Shown: positions 1 through 9,009 of the stretch, one piece after another
Layout: every line of letters starts with the position of its first letter
Position numbering within the stretch: position 1 is the first letter of the stretch
Origin: Anaerolineales bacterium
GTDB lineage: Bacteria; Chloroflexota; Anaerolineae; 4572-78; J111
Assembly (NCBI GenBank): GCA_020634935.1
Contig: JACKAT010000041.1
Span: 1 to 49,606 of the forward strand
DNA length: 49,606 nt
Direction: 5' to 3'
Translations under genes and position numbers: made by a program
Notes under the pieces: generated by a model
What the model saw: the letters and a program-made list of their open reading frames with translations, nothing else
What the model was told of the DNA's origin: nothing
Databases searched by the model: none

Positions 1-870
1 GAGCCGCCCTCGCTTGATCTTGACGCCGCTTTCGGCCCGATGCAGCTTATCGGCGCCACTTTCCCAACCACGATTGATCTCCGGCTGAACCTGCCGGTCA
101 CGCTCTACTGGCAGGCCAACCAACCGATGTCAACCGAATACGAAGTCCTGGTCCGGTTGATCACCGACGACCGCCGCGCTGTCGGTAACGGTGATGCCCG
201 CCCCACCGATTGGATCTACCCCACCAGTTTTTGGCGGCCCAATGTCGATCAGATTGCCGCCCAGCACTGGGTCACATTGGAGCCGGATTTAGAACCGGGT
301 CGCTACTGGCTGGCCGTCTCCGTGTTCGATCCGGCGCTGGGCCAGCGGCTGCCGCTCACCAGCGGCTTCAGCGACTCACCGGACACCTTTTTTATCGGCC
401 CGCTCAAAATCGCCTTGCCCCAACCGCCCACCGAGGCTCCGTTGGTCAGGTCGCAGCCCCTTGATTTTGGGGAGGTCGCCCGGCTGACAGCCTACAAGGT
501 CAAGCCCACCGCCATTATCGCTGGCGACTCGATCCAGGTCGAGCTACTGTGGGAAGCCTTAACTACACCGGCGCGCGATTTCACTGTCTTCATCCATCTT
601 CTTGATGATCAAGACAACCTCGTGGCCGGAAACGATGCCCAACCACACGGCGGTCACTACCCGACCACGATTTGGTCTCCCGGTGAATTGATTTTAGACT
701 CGCACACGGTTGCTACCCCCACCGATTTACCCCCAGGCCAATATCGACTGGCTATCGGCCTGTATTTTCAACCCTCAGGTGAACGCCTGCCCTTAAAATT
801 TGAGACACAGACTATTGATCCCTCAGGCCGTTTAACTCTGCCCCCGCCTATCGAAGTTTTATCGAAATAG
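1..870 (+). CDS. C-terminal part of a membrane glycosyltransferase-like protein (5' partial)
   Basis: The reading frame is open from base 1, so the gene begins outside the window and the ATG at 40 is probably internal. The visible part holds two copies of a beta-rich domain of about 120 residues. The second copy has the pattern FTVFIHLLD, NDAQPHGGHYPTTIW, SPGE, PPGQYRLAIGLY and GERLP. The same domain ends the glycosyltransferase-like proteins at 2749-4890 and 4877-8200. By analogy this is the extracytoplasmic C-terminus of a polytopic GT39/ArnT-like protein, although no membrane segment is visible here. The domain's ligand is unknown to me. A possible role in surface glycan or lipid-linked sugar handling is inferred from the two neighbours. 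Confidence 0.6.
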   Translation, partial: EPPSLDLDAAFGPMQLIGATFPTTIDLRLNLPVTLYWQANQPMSTEYEVLVRLITDDRRAVGNGDARPTDWIYPTSFWRPNVDQIAAQHWVTLEPDLEPGRYWLAVSVFDPALGQRLPLTSGFSDSPDTFFIGPLKIALPQPPTEAPLVRSQPLDFGEVARLTAYKVKPTAIIAGDSIQVELLWEALTTPARDFTVFIHLLDDQDNLVAGNDAQPHGGHYPTTIWSPGELILDSHTVATPTDLPPGQYRLAIGLYFQPSGERLPLKFETQTIDPSGRLTLPPPIEVLSK

Positions 871-1098
871 GACGCTTGACCGGAAGTTAAATCCAAGATA
901 TACTTAAGCAACGTACGTACACTTAAAAAATTCAAACTATTCATCGCAGTCTACTCGGTTAAAGCTGAGTCTTCTCTAAAAACTGCTCTGGAATTCAAAA
1001 TTACAACATAAAAGACTCGGTTGCGCTACCAGAATTACCATTAAGCTATTTGAACTATTTCTAACAACCACCACACTTAGTAAGCGAGGCAAATATCT

Positions 1099-1977
1099 AT
1101 GCGCAAAATAGCAATTGTTGGTTTCAAGGGAGGGATTGGGAAAACAACAACTTGTATAAGTTTAGGAGCTGCCCTGGCCCTTCGTGGTCACAAAGTTCTA
1201 CTCCTTGACACCGACACCCAAGCCAATCTGACCGTTGCCTTGGGATTACCCCAACCTAAAAAGTCATTGGCCGACGTCCTGGTTAAAAAAGCGATGCCCG
1301 AAGAGGTTATTCTTTCGGCTCGAAAGAATCTTGATCTTTTACCCAGCAGTTTAAGTTTGTTCAAGGCCCAACAGCGAATGGTCTTTGAAATGGCGCGGGA
1401 AGAGATTTTTGAGGAAATTTTTAGCAATCTCACCTGCTATGACTATATGGTAATCGACTGTGCGCCGTCTCTGTCGCTGTTGACAGTCAACTCAATCGTC
1501 TACGCTGATGAAATTTTTATTCCCGTTTCGATGGAAATGCTAGCGTTAACCGGGGCCGAACAATTCATCGAATACCTCAAAGAAGTAGCCCGAGTCATGG
1601 AGCGCGGCGCCGATATTCGTCTAATCATTCCCACAATGTACGATCCGCGCCGGCGCGTCAGCGACAAAGTGATGCAACTTCTAGGAAAATTAGGACCACG
1701 GGTTACGCAGCCTATCCGAGTTGACACCATGTTATCGGAAGCACCCGGTGAGGGCCAAACCATTTACGAATATGCACCTCGCAGCCGAGGGGCAATTGAT
1801 TACGCTCGATTAGCCGAAACTGTGGCGACTCTACCGCCGCTGGAAAAAACAAATAACTATCACAGTCAACTAAATCAACCTACCAATGGGGTTAAGGTTA
1901 AAGAGGGAATTAATGACACACATCATCTCAGTCGCCAATCAGAAGGGTGGGGTGGGCAAAACTACAACAACAACTAA
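1099..1977 (+). CDS. ParA/MinD-family P-loop ATPase (first of a tandem pair)
   Basis: This 292-residue protein has a deviant Walker A motif at residues 10-17 (KGGIGKTT), a switch aspartate in LLLDTDTQAN (about 34-43) and a Walker B region YDYMVIDCAPS near 113-123. These mark the ParA/Soj/MinD family, which forms ATP-dependent dimers that position DNA or protein cargo. The start is supported by GCGAGG upstream of the ATG. The last 22 codons overlap the next gene in another frame, so the C-terminal tail (LNQPTNGVKV onward) is probably dispensable. No ParB gene and no parS-like site (TGTTTCACGTGAAACA) is seen nearby. It could partition DNA or localise a membrane complex; the cargo cannot be named. 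Confidence 0.85.
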   Translation: MRKIAIVGFKGGIGKTTTCISLGAALALRGHKVLLLDTDTQANLTVALGLPQPKKSLADVLVKKAMPEEVILSARKNLDLLPSSLSLFKAQQRMVFEMAREEIFEEIFSNLTCYDYMVIDCAPSLSLLTVNSIVYADEIFIPVSMEMLALTGAEQFIEYLKEVARVMERGADIRLIIPTMYDPRRRVSDKVMQLLGKLGPRVTQPIRVDTMLSEAPGEGQTIYEYAPRSRGAIDYARLAETVATLPPLEKTNNYHSQLNQPTNGVKVKEGINDTHHLSRQSEGWGGQNYNNN

Positions 1978-2686
1978 TTTAGGTGTTGCGCTGGCCCAGA
2001 TGCAAAAAAAGACCCTGCTGATCGATTTGGATCCGCAAGGCGCACTGTCCGCCGGGTTGGGCATCAAAGTGACCAACGAAACGAACACCATCTATGAAGT
2101 GATGATGGATGAAGAGATCCCGGCCAATCAAGCCATCCATCCGATTCAGGCCTATCTCGACGTCATTCCGGCCGATAACGATTTAGCCGCGGCGGCTATC
2201 GAGTTAATGCCGGAATTACGTCGGGAATATGTTTTGCGCAATGTCTTGGGTATTCTGAACGGCTGGTATGATTATATCCTGATCGACTGCCCGCCCAGTT
2301 TGAATTTGCTTACCGTCAACGCGCTTTGCGTTAGCACGGGGGTCATTATTCCCGTTCAATGTGAATTTTTTGCCATTCGCGTGGTCAACCAGCTCATCGA
2401 CAGCATCGAACGAACCCGCGACCGCATGAATCCTAAGCTCAGGCTGCTGGGGATCCTGCCGACAATGTACTCAACAGGGACGATTCACTCTCGCGAAGTT
2501 TTAGAGGAGATGAAATCGATCTATGGTGATAAAGTATTCGACACGATCATCCATAAAAGTATCCGCTTTGCCGAAGCCACCGTGGCCAACAAAGCGATTA
2601 CCGACTATGCCAGCAAACACAAAGGCGCCGAAGCCTATGAGCAGTTAGCCCAGATTGTGCTCGATATGACCGAACCTTCAGCTTGA
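1913..2686 (+). CDS. ParA/Soj-family ATPase (second of a tandem pair)
   Basis: The ATG at 1913 is chosen because AGAGGGA lies just upstream and the family's usual N-terminus (MTHIISVANQKGGVGKTT) starts there; an in-frame ATG at 1886 lacks such a site. The 257-residue protein has Walker A at 11-18, LLIDLDPQG near 36-44 and Walker B YDYILIDCPPS. It is a canonical Soj-like ATPase without the N-terminal DNA-binding extension of plasmid ParA. It overlaps the preceding ParA by 65 bp, implying co-transcription and coupled translation. The two differ clearly in sequence, so this is an old duplication or two specialised ATPases rather than a recent copy. The ParB-like partner is not in the window. Confidence 0.88.
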   Translation: MTHIISVANQKGGVGKTTTTTNLGVALAQMQKKTLLIDLDPQGALSAGLGIKVTNETNTIYEVMMDEEIPANQAIHPIQAYLDVIPADNDLAAAAIELMPELRREYVLRNVLGILNGWYDYILIDCPPSLNLLTVNALCVSTGVIIPVQCEFFAIRVVNQLIDSIERTRDRMNPKLRLLGILPTMYSTGTIHSREVLEEMKSIYGDKVFDTIIHKSIRFAEATVANKAITDYASKHKGAEAYEQLAQIVLDMTEPSA

Positions 2687-2748
2687 CCGACTAAAAAACA
2701 GACCTCGGATTTTGTTATTTCCTCAAGCTTGATTACCATTCACAGCTA

Positions 2749-4890
2749 ATGGTAATCAACAACCCGGATCACAAATTTAATAAGCTGGTCCCACCTGCGG
2801 CCATAGGGTTGATCCTACTCCTGGCCTTTTTTCTACGGACCTATCAACTTGACCACCAGGCTTTGCGCGGCGATGAAGCCGCCACCGTCCTGTATTCGGC
2901 CATGCCCATTTCCGAACTTTGGGAACTTTCCCGCGTGACCGATCCTCATCCACCGCTATATTACTTACTGCTTCACCTCTGGCAAACCCTCATCGGCGAG
3001 GAGGCTTGGGTAATGCGTTTCGCCGGAGTGATCGCCGGCACATTGACGGTCGCGGCCCTGTACGCCCTGGCCCAGCGAACAGTCCGCAACGCCGCCGTTA
3101 GCCTGCTGGCCGCAGCCCTCTTAGCGGTTAATCCGCTGCAAATTTGGCTGGCCCAAGATGTTCGCTCTTATCCTCTCTTCACCCTGCTCGGGTTACTGTC
3201 ATCTTGGGCGCTGTGGGCCGCGCTGACCGGCGATCCGCCATCAGCCATCCGCCGTCAGCCATCCACTCTCAACCGCGAGTCACAATCCCTTGCTAATAGC
3301 CTACCTCAACAACCTACGTACCACGCACTACGCACTACGCGCCATGTCTCACGTCCCATCCTCTGGCTGCTCTACATCGGCCTGACCGTGGCCTGTTTGT
3401 ATACGCACTACTACACCGTCTTCCTCATTGCCTTTCAAGGGCTTTTCGTACTGCTCAACGCTAAAAAGTTTTGGACCCAAAGATGGCCGTGGCTGATCTC
3501 ACAAATAGCTATTGGTTTGTTAATCACACCGGGTCTACAACTCGCTTATAACTTCATCGGTCCGGCTGCCGGCGGCATCGAAAAACTCCCCACAACTAAT
3601 ATCCTCCGCCTGGCTTCCACCGCTTTGCTGACCGGATTCACGATTGACGATCACTGGGGTCTACTCATCAGTTTAATCTTGACGCCAATTTGGCTGTTCG
3701 GTATCGTCAGTTTGCTTCGCCGAAATTTTACGACCGGCATCTTTTGGACACTTTTCTTTGCCACGCCTGTTTTTGGCGTTATTATCTTGTCAATTGACCG
3801 CCCTTTCTTCAAAGAACGCTTTCTCATCCAGGCCCAACCCGCCTTCGAACTCCTAGTGGCCGCCGGGCTTGTCACCCTCTTTTTTTCGGCAAAAATGCCT
3901 CTGTCCCGAGCACGTTCGCCCCGTCCCGCGCCGCTTACCACGTTCTACACCTTACGGGTCACATCTCTCCTCTTGCTGGCCTTCCTCCTCTACGTCAATC
4001 TACTGGCCCTAACCCATTACTTTACCGATATTGCCTACGCGAAAGCTCCTCCCTGGCATCTGTACCATAATTACATCAGCAAAAAACTTCAACCCGGTGA
4101 TGTGATGCTTACTAATTTTCCTGAGGCTTCTGTCAGTTACTACAGCCCCAACGGTCTGCCCTTTTACGTGGTACCGGTCGAGCGTGACCGTTCAACCGAA
4201 TTTCGGTTGGCGGAAACCGAAAAAATCGCCAATGCCTACCAGCGTATCTGGTTTTTGCCGCTGCTCCGCCAAGGCTTCGATGAACAGGGCGACGTTCTTA
4301 ACTGGCTCGATCGCCATGCCGATCGGGTTGATCAGGTCTTTTTTCCGGACTACAATCTTAATTTATACCTGGGACCGGCCGCCATCGATGCACAGCTGAT
4401 TCACCAGCCGGTCACATTTACCCACGGCATCGAACTGCGCGGTTTTCAAATTCTGGATAAAACCGGCCAGTCACGCCTGGTGTCTACCGGCGAAATTGAC
4501 CAGGAATACCGGCTTAATCTCGAGCCGGAAGATGAGTTTACGCTGTCTCTCTACTGGCTGGCCGGCGGTCCCACCGAAGCGCCATACACGGTCTTCACCC
4601 ATCTGATCGCCGCCGACGGGTTTAATCGGGTCGGTCAGGACAATCAGCCGGTCTGGGGAACCTATCCTACCTCTAACTGGTCACCCGGCGAAAAAATCAC
4701 CGACAAATACACCTTAACTATCCCGGCTGGCGCCCCGGCCGGCGATCATCGTCTGCAAATTGGCTGGTACCAAAGCGATACCCAAGAACGCGTGCCAGTC
4801 CTCGACAAGGCCGGCCAGCCCGGCCAGGAATTTATCATCCTCAACGCCATTATTCGCGTCGAGCAAAGGTCGAGTCTTGCCAAAGATTGA
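2749..4890 (+). CDS. Polytopic GT39/ArnT-like glycosyltransferase with C-terminal beta domain
   Basis: This 713-residue membrane protein has a hydrophobic helix at about 13-34 followed by an acidic loop with DEAATV near 44-49. That arrangement fits the first periplasmic loop Asp/Glu of lipid-phosphosugar-dependent transferases (PMT/ArnT type). About ten further hydrophobic segments reach to residue 425. The remainder is soluble and contains one copy of the repeated beta domain (YTVFTHLIA, GTYPTSNWSPGE, GDHRLQIGWY). Two loops, about residues 160-204 and 384-402, are encoded by low-complexity DNA resembling the dispersed intergenic repeats. The likely substrate is a polyprenyl-phosphate sugar; donor and acceptor are unknown. 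No clear ribosome site precedes the ATG. Confidence 0.75.
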   Translation: MVINNPDHKFNKLVPPAAIGLILLLAFFLRTYQLDHQALRGDEAATVLYSAMPISELWELSRVTDPHPPLYYLLLHLWQTLIGEEAWVMRFAGVIAGTLTVAALYALAQRTVRNAAVSLLAAALLAVNPLQIWLAQDVRSYPLFTLLGLLSSWALWAALTGDPPSAIRRQPSTLNRESQSLANSLPQQPTYHALRTTRHVSRPILWLLYIGLTVACLYTHYYTVFLIAFQGLFVLLNAKKFWTQRWPWLISQIAIGLLITPGLQLAYNFIGPAAGGIEKLPTTNILRLASTALLTGFTIDDHWGLLISLILTPIWLFGIVSLLRRNFTTGIFWTLFFATPVFGVIILSIDRPFFKERFLIQAQPAFELLVAAGLVTLFFSAKMPLSRARSPRPAPLTTFYTLRVTSLLLLAFLLYVNLLALTHYFTDIAYAKAPPWHLYHNYISKKLQPGDVMLTNFPEASVSYYSPNGLPFYVVPVERDRSTEFRLAETEKIANAYQRIWFLPLLRQGFDEQGDVLNWLDRHADRVDQVFFPDYNLNLYLGPAAIDAQLIHQPVTFTHGIELRGFQILDKTGQSRLVSTGEIDQEYRLNLEPEDEFTLSLYWLAGGPTEAPYTVFTHLIAADGFNRVGQDNQPVWGTYPTSNWSPGEKITDKYTLTIPAGAPAGDHRLQIGWYQSDTQERVPVLDKAGQPGQEFIILNAIIRVEQRSSLAKD

Positions 4891-7800
4891 AGCAGTCAAA
4901 CGCCACCGTCTATTCTTGCTGGTTTGGCTGCTGCACATCGCCCTAGCGGTGGCCTACACCCTACTCATCCCCCTCGGCGAAGCGCCTGACGAACCGGCCC
5001 ACCTGACTTACGCCCAATTTATCGCCAACCACGGCGGCCTGCCCGCCACCCTGGCCGAGCGCCGCCAGGCCGGCTACCGCTCGACCTGGCCGCCGCTTTA
5101 TCATACCCTGGTAGCAGGGCCGGTGGCGGCTGTTGGCGACGCCGCGCCAACGCGGCTTAAAGCCGTGGGCGACACCCCCCGCCGCCTCATCCCCACCAAC
5201 GGTCAAACCATCGCTTCTTTCATCCACACCGAAGACGAAACCTGGCCCTGGCGCGGCGTCAGTCTAGCCTGGCATCTGGGCCGTTTTATCTCGGTTACAC
5301 TGACGATTCTGGCGGTGGCGGTTACCTATTTGATCGCCCAGCGGCTAACCGGGAACCGGCTCATCTCCACCGGGGCCGCTGCCATGCACGGATTTTTACC
5401 CCAATTTCTATTTATCGGCAGCGTCATCAACGACGATAGCCTCTTGATTTTGCTTTCCAGTTTGGTATTTCTAGTAATCACTATCTATACGAAACGGAGC
5501 TTATTTCCAACCTCCGGTCAATTTTTACTCCTGGGCGGCCTCTTGGGGCTGGCGACCGTCGCCAAATACAATGCCCTGCCGCTTTGGGGCGTAGTGTTAG
5601 CCTGGTTCATCTGGCTGACCATCACAAAATGGTCTTATTCAGTCACTCAATCCGGCCGGCCGGCTCTACCATTAGCTATCATTGGCCGTTTAGTGTGGCC
5701 AGCCCTGGCCCTGTTAGTCGGCGCGGGCCTGACCGGCGGCTGGTGGTTTGTCTTCATCTGGCGCAATTTCAACCAGATCGCCACGCAGGGTCTCATCGGC
5801 GGCTCGCTGGCCGCCCTTGGCGCCGGCACGTCCGATGCCTCTCTGCGGCAAATTTCAACCGGCGGTGGCTTCTCACTGCCTTCGCTCAACACCTGGCTCG
5901 ACTGGTTCGCCACGCTCTTCAAATCCTTTTGGGGGCTTTTCGGCGGCGGTGGAACCATCGAACTTCCGGGCTGGATTTACACCCTACTGGCTATCTTTTG
6001 CCTGCTTGCTTTTATTCCTCTCACGGCAGCCCTAATTACCAAACCGTTCTTAACAACATCGTCTCCCGATAATCTACGCCTATCACCCCACCGCAAACAA
6101 CCTAAAATCCCAAAACCTGTGTTAACTTCAAAGACTGTACCAACTCCACAAACTCTATTAACTCCACAAACTCTACAAACTCCGCCTCTTTTCTTTCCCC
6201 TAATTCCCTTATTCTACTTCCCCCTACCCATTCTACGCTTCATTCTTTCCGGCAGCATCGTCGAAACCGCTCAAGGCCGGCATCTATTTCCGGCCCTGTC
6301 ATTGATCGCTCTGAATTTAATTCTGGGATTGGCTCTGCTGCCACGCTCCGTCGGTTATGTGACTCGGCGGGGGCCAAAAAATCTATCGGTCAAGCAACCC
6401 ACTTCCCCTTATTCAAAATTCGCCATTCTCATCTTCGGTATATATTTATTCGCCCTCAGTCTCTACGGTCTCTACCTGATTAATACCAGCTACCCACCGC
6501 CAATCCCGCTTCGTACGGCCCACATTCGACCGCTCGAAAATCGGCTTGACGTCAATCTGGCGGAAGGGGTCGATTTGATCGGCTACGACATCGCCCCACC
6601 GGTTGACGGTAGGCTGCCCGTCACGTTGCTCTGGCGGGCCGCCGCCGTACCACCCGAAGATTACCTGATCGATCTCACCCTCACCGGCAGCAGCAACCAG
6701 CCTATTGGCAACTGGTTAGGCCAGCCCGTCGGCGGGCGCTACCCCACCCGCGCCTGGGACAAAGGCGACACCCTTCGCGACCAAATCCACATCCCGTTTC
6801 TTACCCCCCTAACCGATACCCACCCCACGCTATCCCTCACCCTATTCACCCCCGACCTCCAATCAGCCAACCCGCCATCCATCCCACTATCCAACCATAT
6901 CCCCGTCTCCCCATCTCCTAATCGCCCCATCTCCCCCCCCGATCTCCGCACCGACAACCTTCCCCCCAACGCGCCCTTCACCTACCGCAGCACCCTCAGC
7001 TTTGTCCTGCCCGGCCAGACTACCCCGCCCCAACTGGCTGCGCCCGATGGCCAAATCTTCCAGCCGATCAGCTTCATCGCCGGCCCAAATGGCAGCATCG
7101 CCCATTTTATCGTCGCCGCCAACTGGCCCAGCGGCGACTATCAACTATCAATTCCCGATCTGCCTGAAACACAGCCGCTTTTCTCCATTCTCCATTCTCC
7201 ATTCTCCATTCACAACCGGCCTCGCCAATTTACCCCGCCGCCGATGGCTGTCCCGCTCGACGCCAACTTCAACGATCTCATTACGGTGCTAGGCTACGAT
7301 CTGCCCCAACGCCGCGCCGAACCGGGCAAGCGTTTCCCGATCACGCTCCACATGCGGGCCGAACGCACCATAGGGCGACATCTCGCCATCTTCAATCACC
7401 TGCTCGATGCCGAGTTCGTTCAGCGCGGCGGCGTCGATCGCATTCCCCAAAATTTCTATACGACTCTTCTATGGGTTCCCGGCGAAATCGTCTCCGATGC
7501 CTACGACCTACCTATTGATGCCGACGCCCCTCCTGGCATCTACTGGCTCGATCTCGGTTTCTATCCCACCGACGAGCCCACATTCTCGCTGCCACTTATC
7601 GTCGACGGCCACCCCATCGATCGCAACAGCGTTATGATCGGCCCGATCAAAGTCGGCGGCCCCCCTTCCGGCCTGACCACGACTAACCCCCAACCCGAAA
7701 CCCGACTTAACATCTCATTCGGCGATCAAATTACGCTCTTAGGCTATGATCTGACCAATGTCAGCAGCCCGCAGTCAGCGAACAGCGAACAGCCAGTCTC

Positions 7801-8200
7801 AAATGAAAACCAACCATCAAACACCCCATCCACTCCTCCCCAAACTCCCCAACTCTCCAACTCCACCAACTCTATAAACTCCACCAACTCCCCAACTCTC
7901 CAACTCTACTGGCACACCAACACAACTCCAACCACGGATTACACCGTCTTCGTCCACGTCATCGACGCCGGCGGAGACCTCGCCGCCCAAGCCGACGCCC
8001 CCCCCGCCGCCGGAGCCTATCCCACCAGCTTATGGGACTCCGGCGAAACCATCATCGATACCCGCCCCCTACCCGATTTGCCTCCCGGCCGGTACACGCT
8101 CCGGCTCGGTCTGTATGATCCCACCACCGGCCAGCGCCTGCCTGTGTCTAACGCCCCGGACGGCGCAGTTACACTCACCGACTTTGCGGTCGCCCCTTAG
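4877..8200 (+). CDS. Large polytopic glycosyltransferase-like membrane protein with three C-terminal beta domains
   Basis: The frame is open from an ATG at 4760, but that lies deep inside the upstream gene. The TTG at 4877, preceded by AAAGG at 4865-4869, gives an N-terminus (LPKIEAVKRHRLFLLVW) entering the first membrane helix, so I prefer it. The protein is about 1107 residues. Its N-terminal half has roughly ten membrane segments and an acidic loop motif APDEPAHLTYA, as in GT39/DUF2142-type transferases. The C-terminal half carries three diverged copies of the beta domain (VDLIGYDI, LITVLGYDL, ITLLGYDL as repeat starts). Proline/threonine-rich inserts at about 6047-6200, 6830-6960, 7178-7212 and 7765-7905 are low-complexity DNA read in frame. 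The specific reaction is unknown. Confidence 0.72.
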   Translation: MPKIEAVKRHRLFLLVWLLHIALAVAYTLLIPLGEAPDEPAHLTYAQFIANHGGLPATLAERRQAGYRSTWPPLYHTLVAGPVAAVGDAAPTRLKAVGDTPRRLIPTNGQTIASFIHTEDETWPWRGVSLAWHLGRFISVTLTILAVAVTYLIAQRLTGNRLISTGAAAMHGFLPQFLFIGSVINDDSLLILLSSLVFLVITIYTKRSLFPTSGQFLLLGGLLGLATVAKYNALPLWGVVLAWFIWLTITKWSYSVTQSGRPALPLAIIGRLVWPALALLVGAGLTGGWWFVFIWRNFNQIATQGLIGGSLAALGAGTSDASLRQISTGGGFSLPSLNTWLDWFATLFKSFWGLFGGGGTIELPGWIYTLLAIFCLLAFIPLTAALITKPFLTTSSPDNLRLSPHRKQPKIPKPVLTSKTVPTPQTLLTPQTLQTPPLFFPLIPLFYFPLPILRFILSGSIVETAQGRHLFPALSLIALNLILGLALLPRSVGYVTRRGPKNLSVKQPTSPYSKFAILIFGIYLFALSLYGLYLINTSYPPPIPLRTAHIRPLENRLDVNLAEGVDLIGYDIAPPVDGRLPVTLLWRAAAVPPEDYLIDLTLTGSSNQPIGNWLGQPVGGRYPTRAWDKGDTLRDQIHIPFLTPLTDTHPTLSLTLFTPDLQSANPPSIPLSNHIPVSPSPNRPISPPDLRTDNLPPNAPFTYRSTLSFVLPGQTTPPQLAAPDGQIFQPISFIAGPNGSIAHFIVAANWPSGDYQLSIPDLPETQPLFSILHSPFSIHNRPRQFTPPPMAVPLDANFNDLITVLGYDLPQRRAEPGKRFPITLHMRAERTIGRHLAIFNHLLDAEFVQRGGVDRIPQNFYTTLLWVPGEIVSDAYDLPIDADAPPGIYWLDLGFYPTDEPTFSLPLIVDGHPIDRNSVMIGPIKVGGPPSGLTTTNPQPETRLNISFGDQITLLGYDLTNVSSPQSANSEQPVSNENQPSNTPSTPPQTPQLSNSTNSINSTNSPTLQLYWHTNTTPTTDYTVFVHVIDAGGDLAAQADAPPAAGAYPTSLWDSGETIIDTRPLPDLPPGRYTLRLGLYDPTTGQRLPVSNAPDGAVTLTDFAVAP

Positions 8201-8266
8201 CAGCGGTTCTGAAAAATATCCGAAGCTCTAATCTCCCCATCGCCTAATCTCCTATCTCCCTCTCCC

Positions 8267-8296
8267 TTGCCCCACCGACCCAACTCATGGTATGAT
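8267..8296 (+). promoter_or_regulatory. Sigma70-type promoter for the DUF4062-like gene
   Basis: A -35 box TTGCCC (8267-8272), an 18-bp spacer and a -10 box TATGAT (8291-8296) lie 29 bp upstream of the ATG at 8325, leaving room for a short leader with GAGGTGAA. Supported by sequence match only. Confidence 0.5.
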
Positions 8297-8324
8297 CTCC
8301 GGCAAAGGTGTGCTGAGGTGAAAT

Positions 8325-8903
8325 ATGAGCCAAAACCAACCCGTAATCATCTACATTTCCGCCGCGTCGGATTTAATGGCCGAACGTGAAGCCCTGGCCC
8401 GGATGATCGCCGACCTGCCGGTAACGCTGCCCTGGCGCATCGGGCAAAGTCCGGTCGAGGCCGAGCCGGTGGGGGCCGAGACTGTCGCCAACGCCGATCT
8501 CTATTTTGTCATCATGGGAGCCGATATCCGCGCGCCGGTGGGGTTAGAACTCCATCTCGCCCGGCGCGCCGGTCAATCGATTGTGGGGTTTGCCAAACAG
8601 GGCGTCGCCTACACCCCTGCCGGACAAATTTTTATGAAGGAAACGAAACTCAGCATCGGCTGGCGAGCCTTTAAAACGGCCCATGATCTCAGCCGGCAAG
8701 TCCAACAGATCATCATCGAATATCTTCTGCGTCAGGCGGTGCGTTATGCCTTAACGCCGGTTGAGGTCGCTCAATTACAACAGCGCCTGACCACCGCCGC
8801 CCCGGCCGACCAGCCTAACGCCGCAGCAGGCGCCGGTCACAGCGCCGTCATTCTCTCTCGTGAGCGATTTATGCCCAGTGAGGGTATTGTGATCGAGGAG
8901 TAG
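8325..8903 (+). CDS. DUF4062-like / TIR-like fold protein
   Basis: This 192-residue soluble protein starts at an ATG with GAGGTGAA upstream. Its N-terminus (VIIYISAASDLMAEREALARMI) resembles the opening of DUF4062 domains: a beta strand, then S-x-x-DL-x-x-ERE-AL. DADLYFVIMG-like and ELHLARRAGQSIVGF segments follow, consistent with a Rossmannoid TIR/deoxyribosyltransferase-like fold. DUF4062 proteins often occur in effector or NTPase conflict systems. Here the domain stands alone with a helical C-terminus (about 120-150) and an Ala/Pro-rich tail. A candidate promoter at 8267-8296 makes it a separate transcription unit. Family assignment is by eye and moderate; no catalytic residue is claimed. 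Confidence 0.5.
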   Translation: MSQNQPVIIYISAASDLMAEREALARMIADLPVTLPWRIGQSPVEAEPVGAETVANADLYFVIMGADIRAPVGLELHLARRAGQSIVGFAKQGVAYTPAGQIFMKETKLSIGWRAFKTAHDLSRQVQQIIIEYLLRQAVRYALTPVEVAQLQQRLTTAAPADQPNAAAGAGHSAVILSRERFMPSEGIVIEE

Positions 8904-8904
8904 A

Positions 8905-9009
8905 GTTGCGGTTGGATAGGTTGTTGGTTGGTTGGGTAGTCGGGCTGCTCGCCCCAACTCTCAACTCTATGAACTCTATCAACACCCCAACTCCATCAAC
9001 GCCCCAACT
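8905..9009. repeat. Low-complexity CAACTCTAT / CCAACTCCA repeat between convergent genes
   Basis: Degenerate units such as CAACTCTATGAACTCTATC and CCCCAACTCCATCAACG fill the gap between the convergent DUF4062-like and kinase genes. Similar units recur at 7840-7905 (in frame in a glycosyltransferase), 21640-21700 and 31490-31533. Confidence 0.6.

Noticed and set aside
871..1098. parS site or ParB gene near the ParA pair
   Set aside because: No TGTTTCACGTGAAACA-like palindrome and no ParB-type frame is seen.
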